From Geodermatophilus sabuli (GTDB taxonomy: Bacteria; Actinomycetota; Actinomycetes; Mycobacteriales; Geodermatophilaceae): DNA of 64,000 bases. Below the pieces are notes generated by a model. That model made no database searches. It had not been told where the DNA came from and saw only the letters and a program-made list of their open reading frames with translations. The stretch spans positions 558,001 through 622,000 of the forward strand of contig NZ_OBDO01000001.1 in assembly GCF_900215145.1 (NCBI RefSeq). The letters are read 5' to 3'. Below, piece by piece: positions 44,228 to 53,024 of this stretch. The translations under genes were made by a program, and so were the position numbers. Numbering within the stretch: the stretch's first letter is position 1; each line of letters opens with the position of its first letter.

Positions 44228-44884
44228 GTGGAGCCACTGGCCAGCCTGGACCGCAGCACGCTGCGGGAACGCGCCCTGGACGCGCTCCGCGGGGCGATCC
44301 TCTCCGGGCAGTACCGCCCGGGGGACCACCTCGGTGAGGTCGAACTGTCGACGTCTCTCGGCGTCAGCCGGGGCACGGTGCGCGAGGCGTTGCGGCACCT
44401 CCAGCAGGAGGGGCTGGTCAGTCCCGGCGCCCGGGGCATGCTCCGCGTCAACAGCCTGACCCCCGCCGAGGTCCGCGAGCTGTTCCAGGTCCGTGCGGCC
44501 CTCGAGGGGCTGGCGGTCCGGGAGGTCATCGGCTCCCCGCGGCGAGAGGCCGCCACGACGGCGCTGCGCGAGGCGCTCGAGCGGATCGCCGCCGAGGACG
44601 AGGACTCGCCGGCGCGGATCCAGGCCGACCTGGCCTTCCACCTCCTGCTGTGCCGGCTGTCGGGCAACTCGATGCTCGTCGAGGCGTGGCAGCGGCTGGA
44701 GGGCCGCATGCGGGTGGCCATCCTCAACGCCGCGGCGTGGCAGGCGCCCATGACGGCGCGCGACCGGCACGCCCCGATCGTCGACGCGATCGAGCGGGGG
44801 AACGTGGCCGGGGCCCAGCGTGTCCTCGAGGAGCACATGACCGCCGCTGCCGAGCACTTCGCGGAGTCGGCCGAGCAGCCCTGA
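44228..44884 (+). CDS. GntR (FadR subfamily) transcriptional regulator
   Basis: 218 residues, GTG start with GGGGAGAGGGG upstream. Winged helix: LRERALDALRGAILSGQYRPGD, LSTSLGVSRGTVREALRHLQQEGLV. The C-terminal FCD helical domain has the metal/ligand residues in DLAFHLLLCRLSGN and RDRHAPIVDAIERGN and EEHMTAAAEHF (Asp/His sites). It probably represses the transporter/transketolase operon downstream through the palindrome at 45157, with release by the transported substrate (inference). Confidence 0.88.
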   Translation: MEPLASLDRSTLRERALDALRGAILSGQYRPGDHLGEVELSTSLGVSRGTVREALRHLQQEGLVSPGARGMLRVNSLTPAEVRELFQVRAALEGLAVREVIGSPRREAATTALREALERIAAEDEDSPARIQADLAFHLLLCRLSGNSMLVEAWQRLEGRMRVAILNAAAWQAPMTARDRHAPIVDAIERGNVAGAQRVLEEHMTAAAEHFAESAEQP

Positions 44885-44885
44885 T

Positions 44886-45019
44886 CCTCGGCGCGGCGGC
44901 GGGGCCGCCGCATCGTCCCTCCACCCTCGGCGCGGCGGCGGGGCCGCCGCATCGTCCCTCCACCCTCGGCGCGGCGGCGGGGCCGCCGAACCGTTCCTGC
45001 CGCCTCGGTGCGGCGGCCG
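44886..45019 (+). repeat. 39-bp tandem repeat, about 3.5 copies
   Basis: Units begin at 44886, 44925, 44964 and 45003 with CCTCGGCGCGGCGGCGGGGC. The first two copies are identical, the third differs at its end and the fourth is partial. Each unit contains a GCGGC/GCCGC hairpin, so the array may act as a run of terminators after the gntR gene. It lies in the 337-bp gap before the transporter. Confidence 0.85.
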
Positions 45020-45119
45020 GCTCCCACCCGGCCTGACCCGCCGGCCGGCGGGGGCGACGCCGACGCGGACTCGTCACGCCCTGGTGCGCGTGCGGGGCGC
45101 AATCCGTCCGGGGCGACCC

Positions 45120-45176
45120 TTGACACTGTGACGCGGGCCATTCACTCTAGTTGTCAGTTGACTGTTAACAGTCAAC
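45120..45176 (+). promoter_or_regulatory. Promoter and 20-bp perfect palindromic operator of the transketolase operon
   Basis: TTGACA at 45120-45125 is a consensus -35; CACTCT at 45143-45148 is the -10 with a 17-bp spacer. The perfect palindrome GTTGACTGTTAACAGTCAAC at 45157-45176 begins about 9 bp after the -10, covering the transcription start, a repressor position. The core GT-TA-AC fits GntR-family binding. Confidence 0.8.
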
Positions 45177-45221
45177 GACCAGCGGCCACTTGATCCCGTC
45201 CACCGCCTCCCGGAGGTCACC

Positions 45222-46652
45222 ATGACCGATCGGCAACCCCCCGTCCGTGACCCCCATCTCGAGGAGGTCGCCCAGTGGCACCCGATCGAGGGCACGCCGA
45301 CCAAGAAGAAGGTCGCGATCGGCTGCTCCGTCGGTGCGACGATCGAGACCTACGACTTCATCGGCTTCGGGATCGCGGCGGCGCTGTACTTCAACACCGC
45401 CTTCTTCCCCGCGGACGACCCGCTGTCGGGCACGCTGCTGTCCTTCGCCACGCTGGGCATCGGCTTCGCGGTGCGCCCGCTCGGCGGGATCATCGGCGGC
45501 TACCTCGGCGACCGGATCGGCCGCAAGCCGGTCCTCGTCGGCTCGCTGCTGCTCATGGGGATCGCGACGGTCCTCATCGGCTGCCTGCCCACCTACCAGC
45601 AGGTCGGCGCCTGGGCCGGGGTCCTGCTGGTGGTCGTGCGCGTCGTGCAGGGCCTCGCGTTCGGCGCGGAGTGGGGCGGCGCGATCCTGATGTGCTTCGA
45701 ACACGCGCCCTGGCGCAAGAAGGGCCTCTACACCGGGATCACGCAGGCCGGCTTCCCGGTCGGGCTGTTGCTGGCCAACCTCGCCTTCCTGGTGAGCGTC
45801 CCGCTGGGCGGTTCGTGGGCATGGCGGGTGCCGTTCCTGCTGTCGGCGGTGCTGATCGTCGTGGGCATCGTGATCCGCCTCAAGGTCGAGGAGTCCCCGG
45901 AGTTCGAGGAGCTCAAGGAGGAGGGCGAGCTCTCGAAGAACCCGCTCCTCGAGGTGCTCCGCGACGACTGGCGCAACATCCTGCGCGCCTTCTGCCTGCG
46001 GATCACCGAGACCGCCGGCTACGCGGTGTCGGTGACGTTCATGCTGTCGTACGTCGCCGCCGAGGAACTGGCCGACCGGTCGGTCACCCTCACCGCGACG
46101 ATGATCGCCGCCGCGATCGGCATCTTCGCCACCACCTACTGGGGCGCGCTCACCGACCGCGTCGGGCGGCGCCCGGTGTACCTCGTGGGCACCGCGCTGC
46201 ACCTGCTGTGGGGCATCCCGCTGTTCCTTCTGGTCAACACCGGCGTCGCGGTGGCAGTCGTGATCGCGTTCGTCATCAGCTACGCGGTCCTGCAGAACTC
46301 GCTGGCCGGGGTGCAGGGTGCCTGGTTCTCGGAGCTGTTCGCGGCCAAGACCCGCACGACGGGGGCGTCGCTGGCCTACCAGATGTCGGCCGTCGTCTCC
46401 GGGTTCACCCCGCTCATCACCACCGCGCTCTACGCCGGCTACGGCTGGATCGGCCCGGCGCTGCTGTTCAGCGGCTACGGGCTGCTCGGTCTGGTCGCCG
46501 CCCTGCTGACCCGCGAGACCTGGGGTCCGGCGGAGCGCGCCGAGGTGGCCGCCCTGGAGCGCTCGGTCCGTGCGCAGCCGCCGGGCGACGTGCCCGTCCC
46601 CCGCAGCGGGGCGGACGCCCGCCGGCGGACGGCCGACTCCACCACCGACTGA
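45222..46652 (+). CDS. MFS transporter, metabolite:H+ symporter (MHS) type
   Basis: 476 residues with about 12 helices and a Pro/Arg-rich tail. MHS landmarks: ATIETYDFIGFGIAAALYF, GGYLGDRIGRKPVL and VVQGLAFGAEWGGAILMCFEHAP (landmark). It is first in the operon with the split transketolase and an SDR, so it probably imports the compound they act on. An MHS carrier points to an organic acid or polar metabolite rather than a phosphorylated sugar (inference). RBS GGAGG. Confidence 0.88.
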   Translation: MTDRQPPVRDPHLEEVAQWHPIEGTPTKKKVAIGCSVGATIETYDFIGFGIAAALYFNTAFFPADDPLSGTLLSFATLGIGFAVRPLGGIIGGYLGDRIGRKPVLVGSLLLMGIATVLIGCLPTYQQVGAWAGVLLVVVRVVQGLAFGAEWGGAILMCFEHAPWRKKGLYTGITQAGFPVGLLLANLAFLVSVPLGGSWAWRVPFLLSAVLIVVGIVIRLKVEESPEFEELKEEGELSKNPLLEVLRDDWRNILRAFCLRITETAGYAVSVTFMLSYVAAEELADRSVTLTATMIAAAIGIFATTYWGALTDRVGRRPVYLVGTALHLLWGIPLFLLVNTGVAVAVVIAFVISYAVLQNSLAGVQGAWFSELFAAKTRTTGASLAYQMSAVVSGFTPLITTALYAGYGWIGPALLFSGYGLLGLVAALLTRETWGPAERAEVAALERSVRAQPPGDVPVPRSGADARRRTADSTTD

Positions 46653-46677
46653 ACCGACCACCGAGGAGGAACGCGTC

Positions 46678-47553
46678 ATGACCGCACTGACATCGACCCG
46701 ACCGCCCGCGACCACGGCCGACCGGGCCGAGCGCATCGAGCGCATCCGCCAGGCCGCCCACCGGATCCGCCGCAACGCCCTCGACATGGGGGAGGTGCAG
46801 GGGCAGGGCTACATCGGGCAGGCGCTCGGCGTCGCCGACGTCCTCGCCGCCGTCTACACCGACCAGCTCCGGTACCGACCCGAGGACCCGCACTGGCCCG
46901 ACCGGGACCGCTTCCTGCTCTCGATCGGCCACTACGCCATCGCGCTGTACGCGGCGTTGGCCGAGGCCGGGACCATCCCGCTGGAGGAGCTGGAGACCTA
47001 CGGCTCCGACGACTCCCGGCTGCCGATGTCCGCGATGGCCTCCTACACCCCGGGCGTGGAGATCTCCGGCGGGTCGCTCGGCCACGGGCTGCCCGTGGCC
47101 ACCGGGATGGCGCTGGGCCTGCGGCACCTCGGCAACGGGGCGCGGGTGTTCAACCTCCTCTCCGACGGCGAGCTGGACGAGGGCTCGACCTGGGAGGCGG
47201 CGCTGGCCTGTGCCCACCACGGCCTGGACAACGTCACCGCGATCGTCGACGTCAACGCGCTCCAGGCCGACGGCCCCACGGTCGGCGTGCTGCGCACCGA
47301 GCCGGTCACCGACAAGTGGCGCGCCTTCGGCTGGCACGCCCTGCGGGTCGACGGCAACGACGTCGCCGCGCTCGTCGACGCCCTCGACGAACTGCGCGCG
47401 CACCGCGGCTCGCCCTCGGTGCTGATCTGCGACACCCGCATCGGCAGCGGGGTGCCCCTGCTGGAGAGCCGGGAGAAGGCGCACTTCATGCGGGTCGAGG
47501 AGCACGAGTGGCAGATCGCCCGGGACCAGCTGCAGGAAGGACTGAACCGATGA
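46678..47553 (+). CDS. Transketolase-like protein, N-terminal (TPP-binding) subunit
   Basis: 291 residues. The thiamine diphosphate motif is LLSDGELDEGSTWEAALACAHHGLDNVTAIVDVN (landmark, SDGE...N). The active-site loop HYAIALYAALAEAG, the SGGSLGHGLPVATGMALGL segment and a DxxRFLLSIGH are also typical. It covers only the first domain of transketolase; the other half is the next gene, coupled by an ATGA overlap. Such split enzymes act in special pathways rather than in the pentose phosphate cycle. The donor and acceptor are unknown. Confidence 0.88.
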   Translation: MTALTSTRPPATTADRAERIERIRQAAHRIRRNALDMGEVQGQGYIGQALGVADVLAAVYTDQLRYRPEDPHWPDRDRFLLSIGHYAIALYAALAEAGTIPLEELETYGSDDSRLPMSAMASYTPGVEISGGSLGHGLPVATGMALGLRHLGNGARVFNLLSDGELDEGSTWEAALACAHHGLDNVTAIVDVNALQADGPTVGVLRTEPVTDKWRAFGWHALRVDGNDVAALVDALDELRAHRGSPSVLICDTRIGSGVPLLESREKAHFMRVEEHEWQIARDQLQEGLNR

Positions 47554-48593
47554 CCAGCACCACGCCCAGGAAGAGGCTCACGACGTCGGCGATGATCGCG
47601 TCGTTCGCCGACCCCGGTCAGCGCACGACCAGCGCCCCGTTCGGGCACGCGCTCGACCGGCTGGCCCAGGAGCGGCCCGAGGTCGTCGGGCTGTCGGCCG
47701 ACCTGGCCAAGTACACCGACATGCACGTGTTCCGCGACGCCCACCCGGATCGCTTCTTCCAGATGGGCATGGCCGAGCAGTCGTTGCTCGGGACGGCGGC
47801 GGGGATGGCGGAGGTGGGCCTGGTGCCCTTCGCCTCCACCTACTCGGTGTTCGCCACCCGGCGGGCCTACGACTTCCTCTGCCTCGACATCGCCGAGCCG
47901 AACCTCAACGTCAACGTCGTCGGAGCCCTGCCGGGGCTCACCACCGGGTACGGGCCCAGCCACCAGGCCACCGAGGACCTCGCGATCCTCCGCGGCTGCC
48001 CGAACCTGACCATCGTCGACCCGTGCGACTCCGTCGACATCGAGCAGGCCGTTCCGGCGCTGGCGGCCGCACCGGGTCCCACCTACCTGCGGCTGCTGCG
48101 GGGCGCGGTGCCCACCGTGCTCGACGAGTACGACTACCGCTTCGAGCTGGGCAAGGCCGCCGAGCTGCGCACCGGTCGGGACGTCGTCCTCATCTCGACC
48201 GGCCTGATGACCATGCGGGCGCTGCAGGCGGCGGCCCGGCTCGAGGCCGACCACGTCGACGTCGCCGTGCTGCACGTCCCGACCATCAAGCCGCTCGACA
48301 CCGAGGCGGTCCTGCGGGCGGCCCGCACCGACCGGCTCGTGGTGACCCTGGAGAACCACACCGTCGTCGGCGGGCTGGCCGAGTCGGTGGCCTCGACGCT
48401 GGCCTTCGCCGGGGCCGGCACCCGCGTGGTGCCGATCGCGCTGCCCGACGAGTTCCTCGCCGCCGGCGCCCTGCCCACCCTGCACGACCGCTACGGCCTG
48501 TCCACCGACGCCGTCGTCGCCCGGGTCAAGGCCGAGCTCGGCGGCGGCACGCATGCCCCGTGGGCCGCCGACCCCGCCCCGGCCACCGCCTGA
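47550..48593 (+). CDS. Transketolase-like protein, C-terminal (pyrimidine-binding) subunit
   Basis: 347 residues. The pyrimidine domain has VVGLSADLAKYTDMHVF, the catalytic Glu in GMAEQSLLGTAAGMAEVG, and PFASTYSVFATRRAYDF. The C-terminal transketolase domain starts near VVLISTGLMTMRALQAA with VLHVPTIKPLD. It pairs with the preceding subunit to form one active site. In domain order it resembles DXS and SqwGH/AptAB-type split enzymes. No sugar kinase is nearby, so the substrate may be unphosphorylated (inference). Confidence 0.88.
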   Translation: MTSTTPRKRLTTSAMIASFADPGQRTTSAPFGHALDRLAQERPEVVGLSADLAKYTDMHVFRDAHPDRFFQMGMAEQSLLGTAAGMAEVGLVPFASTYSVFATRRAYDFLCLDIAEPNLNVNVVGALPGLTTGYGPSHQATEDLAILRGCPNLTIVDPCDSVDIEQAVPALAAAPGPTYLRLLRGAVPTVLDEYDYRFELGKAAELRTGRDVVLISTGLMTMRALQAAARLEADHVDVAVLHVPTIKPLDTEAVLRAARTDRLVVTLENHTVVGGLAESVASTLAFAGAGTRVVPIALPDEFLAAGALPTLHDRYGLSTDAVVARVKAELGGGTHAPWAADPAPATA

Positions 48594-48637
48594 ACCCCAG
48601 CCCACCCCGAACCACCCGACGACCCCTGGAGGACCCC

Positions 48638-49399
48638 ATGACCGTCACCGACAAGACCGCCGTCGTCACCGGCGCCGGCTCCAGGCGCGGCATCGGCCGC
48701 GCCACCGCCCACACCCTCGCCGCCGCCGGCTGGAACGTCGCCGTCCTCGACCTCGACGAGGCCAGCGCCAAGGACGCCGCCCACGAGGTCGCCGACCGCA
48801 ACGGCGTGCAGGCCGTCGGGATCGGCTGCGACATCACCGACGAGGCCTCGGTCGAGAACGCGCTGACCGTGCTCGACGGCGCGCTGCCGCCGGTCGGCGC
48901 CCTGGTGAACAACGCCGGGATCACCTCGCCGGTCCCGTTCCTCGAGGTCACCGGCGAGGAGTGGGACCGCGTCTTCGCCGTCAACGTGCGCGGCGCCTTC
49001 AACGTCACCCGGCGGCTGGCGCCCGGGATGGCCGAGCGCGGCTTCGGCCGCATCGTGTTCCTGTCGTCGGTCTCGGCCGAGCGCGGCGGGGGCGTCTTCG
49101 GCGGTGTCGCGTACTCCGCGGCGAAGGCGGCGGAGCTGGGCTTCACCCGCGCGCTGGCCCGCGAGCTGGGTGCCCGCGGCGTGACGGTCAACGCGGTGGC
49201 CCCTGGGCTCATCGACACCGACATCACCGGGGGAGCGCTGGAGGGCGAGCGCAAGGAGCAGCTGATCGCCGGCATCCCGGTGGGACGCAACGGCCGGGTC
49301 GCCGACGTCGCCGACCTCATCACGTTCCTGTGCCGCGAGGAGACCGGGTACGTCACGGGGGCGACCTACGACGTGAACGGCGGCGCGCACATCCACTGA
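48638..49399 (+). CDS. SDR oxidoreductase of the transketolase operon
   Basis: 253 residues, GGAGG before the ATG. Motifs: VVTGAGSRRGIGRAT (coenzyme), LVNNAGITSP, Ser in FLSSVSAERG and YSAAK (YxxxK), C-terminal GATYDVNGGAHIH. It is a classical FabG-like SDR. Beside a split transketolase it may interconvert the hydroxy-ketone substrate or product with the corresponding diol or diketone (inference). Confidence 0.88.
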   Translation: MTVTDKTAVVTGAGSRRGIGRATAHTLAAAGWNVAVLDLDEASAKDAAHEVADRNGVQAVGIGCDITDEASVENALTVLDGALPPVGALVNNAGITSPVPFLEVTGEEWDRVFAVNVRGAFNVTRRLAPGMAERGFGRIVFLSSVSAERGGGVFGGVAYSAAKAAELGFTRALARELGARGVTVNAVAPGLIDTDITGGALEGERKEQLIAGIPVGRNGRVADVADLITFLCREETGYVTGATYDVNGGAHIH

Positions 49400-49472
49400 A
49401 GAACACCCCCTGCCCCCCACTGCTCGCAGGCTCGCAGCGGGACCCTGCAGGGGCCCGGCCGGCGGGTCCCCG

Positions 49473-49491
49473 CGTTCCATCCTCAGGAAGG
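49473..49491 (+). promoter_or_regulatory. Weak IclR-type operator upstream of pyruvate carboxylase
   Basis: CGTTCC-ATCCTCA-GGAAGG: left arm perfect, right arm with one change in the core (GGAAG). Correct 7-bp spacer; no -10 at the usual spacing. Possibly fortuitous. Confidence 0.35.
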
Positions 49492-49596
49492 GCACGGGTG
49501 ACACCGTCGGCCGGTCGTGGTCCAGTAGCCCGGCGTCCACGCGGTCGCCGGACCGCCGCGCCGAACCCAACCCGACGACATCCTGTGAGGGACGAC

Positions 49597-52500
49597 GTGT
49601 TCACGAAGGTCCTGGTCGCCAACCGCGGGGAGATCGCCGTCCGGGCGTTCCGCGCCGCCTACGAGCTGGGTGCCGGCACGGTGGCGGTGTTCCCATGGGA
49701 GGACCGCAACTCCGTGCACCGACTGAAGGCCGACGAGAGTTACCAGATCGGCGAGGAGGGCCATCCGGTCCGGGCCTATCTGTCGGTGGAGGAGATCGTC
49801 GGCGCCGCGAGGCGGGCCGGCGCCGACGCCGTCTACCCCGGGTACGGGTTCCTGTCGGAGAACCCGGAGCTGTCGGCGGCGTGCGCGGCGGCGGGGATCA
49901 CCTTCGTCGGCCCGTCGGCGGAGGTGCTGGAGCTGACCGGCAACAAGGCGCGGGCGATCGCCGCGGCGCGGGAGGCCGGGCTGCCGGTGCTGGCGAGCAC
50001 CGAGCCCAGCGACGACGTCGACACGGTCGTGGCCGCCGCCCGGGAGATGCCGTTCCCGGTGTTCGTCAAGGCCGTCGCCGGCGGCGGCGGGCGCGGCATG
50101 CGCCGGGTGGAGGACCCGGGCGAGCTGGCCGGGGCGGTGTCCGCGGCGATGCGGGAGGCGGAGGCGGCGTTCGGTGACGCGACGGTCTTCGTGGAGCAGG
50201 CGGTCGTCGACCCGCGGCACATCGAGGTGCAGGTGCTGGCCGACGCCGCGGGCAACGTGGTGCACCTGTTCGAGCGGGACTGCTCGGTGCAGCGCCGGCA
50301 CCAGAAGGTGGTGGAGCTGGCGCCGGCGCCGAACCTGGACCCGGCGCTGCGGGAGCGGATCTGCGCCGACGCGGTCGCGTTCGCCCGGGCCATCGGCTAC
50401 GTCAACGCCGGCACGGTGGAGTTCCTGCTGGACGCGCACGGCCGGCACGTGTTCATCGAGATGAACCCGCGGATCCAGGTGGAGCACACGGTCACCGAGG
50501 AGGTCACCGACGTCGACCTGGTGCAGGCGCAGCTGCGGATCGCCTCGGGGGAGACCCTCGCGGATCTCGGGTTGGCGCAGGAGACGATCGTGCTGCGCGG
50601 GGCGGCGCTGCAGTGCCGGATCACCACCGAGGACCCCGCCAACGGGTTCCGCCCGGACACCGGCCGGATCACCGCCTACCGCTCGCCCGGGGGTGCGGGC
50701 ATCCGGCTGGACGGCGGGGCGTCACTCGGCGCGGAGGTGGAGGCGCACTTCGACTCGCTGCTGGTGAAGCTGACCTGCCGCGGCCGGGACTTCGCCATCG
50801 CGGTGGCCCGGGCCCGGCGCGCGGTCGACGAGTTCCGCATCCGCGGCGTGGCCACCAACATCCCGTTCCTGCAGGCGGTGCTCACCGACCCGGACTTCCG
50901 CGCCGGGCGGGTGACGACGTCGTTCATCGAGCAGCGGCCGGAGCTGCTCACCGCCCGCTCGTCCGCGGACCGCGGCACCCGGCTGCTGACCTTCCTGGCC
51001 GACGTGACGGTGAACAAGCCGCACGGGGCGCGCCCGCACCTGGTCGACCCGGTGCAGAAGCTGCCCCGGGCGGACCTGCGCGCCGCGCCGCCGGACGGTT
51101 CCCGGCAGCGGCTGCTCGCCGCCGGGCCCGAGGGGTTCGCCCGGCAGCTGCGGGAGCAAACCGCGCTGGCGGTCACCGACACCACCTTCCGCGACGCGCA
51201 CCAGTCGCTGCTGGCCACCCGCGTGCGCACCAAGGACCTGCTGGCCGTGGCCGGGCACGTCGCCCGCACCACCCCGCAGCTGTTCAGCCTGGAGGCCTGG
51301 GGTGGGGCGACCTACGACGTGGCGCTGCGGTTCCTGCACGAGGACCCCTGGGACCGGCTGGCCGCGCTGCGCGAGGCCGTCCCGAACGTGTGCCTGCAGA
51401 TGCTGCTGCGCGGCCGCAACACCGTGGGCTACACGCCCTACCCGGAGCAGGTGACGCAGGCGTTCGTCGCCGAGGCGGCGCGCACCGGCATCGACGTGTT
51501 CCGCGTCTTCGACGCGCTCAACGACGTCGCCCAGATGCGCCCGGCGATCGACGCGGTGCGGGAGACCGGGACGGCGGTGGCTGAGGTGGCGCTGTGCTAC
51601 ACCGGCGACCTGTCGCACCCCGCCGAGCGGCTCTACACGCTGGACTACTACCTGCGGCTGGCCGAGCAGATCGTCGACGCCGGCGCGCACGTGCTGGCGA
51701 TCAAGGACATGGCCGGCCTGCTCCGCCCGCCCGCCGCCGCCACCCTGGTGAGCGCGCTGCGGGAGCGGTTCGACCTGCCGGTGCACCTGCACACCCACGA
51801 CACCGCCGGCGGCCAGCTCGCCACGCTGATGGCCGCGTGGTCCGCCGGGGTGGACGCCGTCGACGGGGCGGTCGCGTCGATGGCCGGCACCACCAGCCAG
51901 CCGCCGCTGTCGGCGATCGTGGCCGGCACCGACGCCACCGAGCGGGCCACCGGCCTGGACCTGGCCGCGGTCAACGACCTGGAGCCGTACTGGGAGGCGG
52001 TGCGCCGGGTCTACGCGCCGTTCGAGTCGGGGCTGCCGGCGCCGACCGGGCGGGTCTACACCCACGAGATCCCCGGCGGGCAGCTGTCCAACCTGCGCCA
52101 GCAGGCCATCGCGCTGGGTCTGGGGCAGCGGTTCGAGGAGGTCGAGGACGCCTACGCCGCCGCCGACCGGCTGCTGGGCCGGCTGGTCAAGGTCACCCCG
52201 AGCTCGAAGGTGGTCGGCGACCTGGCGCTGCAGCTGGTCGGGTCCGGGGTCGCGGTGGAGGAGTTCGCCGCCGAGCCCGGCAGGTACGACCTGCCGGACT
52301 CGGTCATCGGCTTCCTCCGCGGCGAGCTGGGCGACCCGCCCGGCGGCTGGCCCGAGCCGTTCCGCACCCGGGCGCTGGAGGGCCGCCGGGAGGCCGAGCC
52401 GCCCGCCGAGCTCAGCCCCGAGGACGTCCGCGGGCTGGCCGAGCAGCCCCGCGCCACGCTGAACCGGCTGCTGTTCCCCGGGCCGACCCGGGAGTACGAG

Positions 52501-52971
52501 GCGCACGTCGACTCCTACGGCGACGTGTCGGTGCTCCCCACCAAGGAGTTCCTGTACGGCCTGCGCCCCGGCGACGAGCACGCCGTCGACCTCGAGCCCG
52601 GCGTCACCCTGCTGATCGGCATCGAGGCCGTCTCGGACGCCGACGAGCGCGGCATGCGCACCGTCATGGCCACGCTCAACGGCCAGTTGCGCCCGGTGTC
52701 GATCCGCGACCGCAACGTCGAGGCCGCCGTCAAGGCCGCCGAGAAGGCCGACCGCAGCGACCCCGGGCAGGTGGCCGCCCCGTTCGCCGGCGTGGTCACC
52801 CTGCAGGTCAAGGAGGGCGACCCGGTCGAGGCCGGCCAGCCGGTGGCCACCATCGAGGCGATGAAGATGGAGGCCGCCATCACAGCGCCGCAGGCCGGCA
52901 CGGTGCAGCGGCTGGCCATCGGGGCCGTCCAGCAGGTCGAGGGCGGCGATCTGCTCGTCGTCGTCGGCTGA
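49597..52971 (+). CDS. pyc: Pyruvate carboxylase
   Basis: 1124 residues, the normal length. Biotin carboxylase domain at about 1-450 (KVLVANRGEIAVRAFRAAYE, the GGGGRGMR glycine loop, EVQVLAD, EMNPRIQVEHTVTEE). Carboxyltransferase TIM barrel at about 520-830 (DTTFRDAHQSLLATRVRT, LRGRNTVGYTPYP, IKDMAGLL, HTHDTAGGQ). C-terminal biotinyl domain with the EAMKMEA lysine. It makes oxaloacetate from pyruvate, a useful refill step when the aromatic pathway and its aldolase deliver pyruvate and acetyl-CoA. GTG start after GAGGGA. Confidence 0.95.
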   Translation: MFTKVLVANRGEIAVRAFRAAYELGAGTVAVFPWEDRNSVHRLKADESYQIGEEGHPVRAYLSVEEIVGAARRAGADAVYPGYGFLSENPELSAACAAAGITFVGPSAEVLELTGNKARAIAAAREAGLPVLASTEPSDDVDTVVAAAREMPFPVFVKAVAGGGGRGMRRVEDPGELAGAVSAAMREAEAAFGDATVFVEQAVVDPRHIEVQVLADAAGNVVHLFERDCSVQRRHQKVVELAPAPNLDPALRERICADAVAFARAIGYVNAGTVEFLLDAHGRHVFIEMNPRIQVEHTVTEEVTDVDLVQAQLRIASGETLADLGLAQETIVLRGAALQCRITTEDPANGFRPDTGRITAYRSPGGAGIRLDGGASLGAEVEAHFDSLLVKLTCRGRDFAIAVARARRAVDEFRIRGVATNIPFLQAVLTDPDFRAGRVTTSFIEQRPELLTARSSADRGTRLLTFLADVTVNKPHGARPHLVDPVQKLPRADLRAAPPDGSRQRLLAAGPEGFARQLREQTALAVTDTTFRDAHQSLLATRVRTKDLLAVAGHVARTTPQLFSLEAWGGATYDVALRFLHEDPWDRLAALREAVPNVCLQMLLRGRNTVGYTPYPEQVTQAFVAEAARTGIDVFRVFDALNDVAQMRPAIDAVRETGTAVAEVALCYTGDLSHPAERLYTLDYYLRLAEQIVDAGAHVLAIKDMAGLLRPPAAATLVSALRERFDLPVHLHTHDTAGGQLATLMAAWSAGVDAVDGAVASMAGTTSQPPLSAIVAGTDATERATGLDLAAVNDLEPYWEAVRRVYAPFESGLPAPTGRVYTHEIPGGQLSNLRQQAIALGLGQRFEEVEDAYAAADRLLGRLVKVTPSSKVVGDLALQLVGSGVAVEEFAAEPGRYDLPDSVIGFLRGELGDPPGGWPEPFRTRALEGRREAEPPAELSPEDVRGLAEQPRATLNRLLFPGPTREYEAHVDSYGDVSVLPTKEFLYGLRPGDEHAVDLEPGVTLLIGIEAVSDADERGMRTVMATLNGQLRPVSIRDRNVEAAVKAAEKADRSDPGQVAAPFAGVVTLQVKEGDPVEAGQPVATIEAMKMEAAITAPQAGTVQRLAIGAVQQVEGGDLLVVVG

Positions 52972-52978
52972 GGCCTGG

Positions 52979-53007
52979 CCCCGGGCACATCGCGGATGTG
53001 CCCGGGG
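52979..53007. terminator. Hairpin between convergent pyc and oxidoreductase genes
   Basis: CCCCGGGCACATC (52979-52991) pairs perfectly with 52995-53007 around a 3-nt loop; an outer TGAGGCC/GGCCTCA pair (52969-52975 and 53021-53027) encloses it. It can serve both directions. Confidence 0.8.
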
Positions 53008-53024
53008 GGCGCGGCCCCCGGGCC

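Noticed and set aside
44886-45019. Possible CRISPR array
   Set aside because: The 39-bp units are contiguous tandem repeats with no unique spacers, and no cas genes are present.
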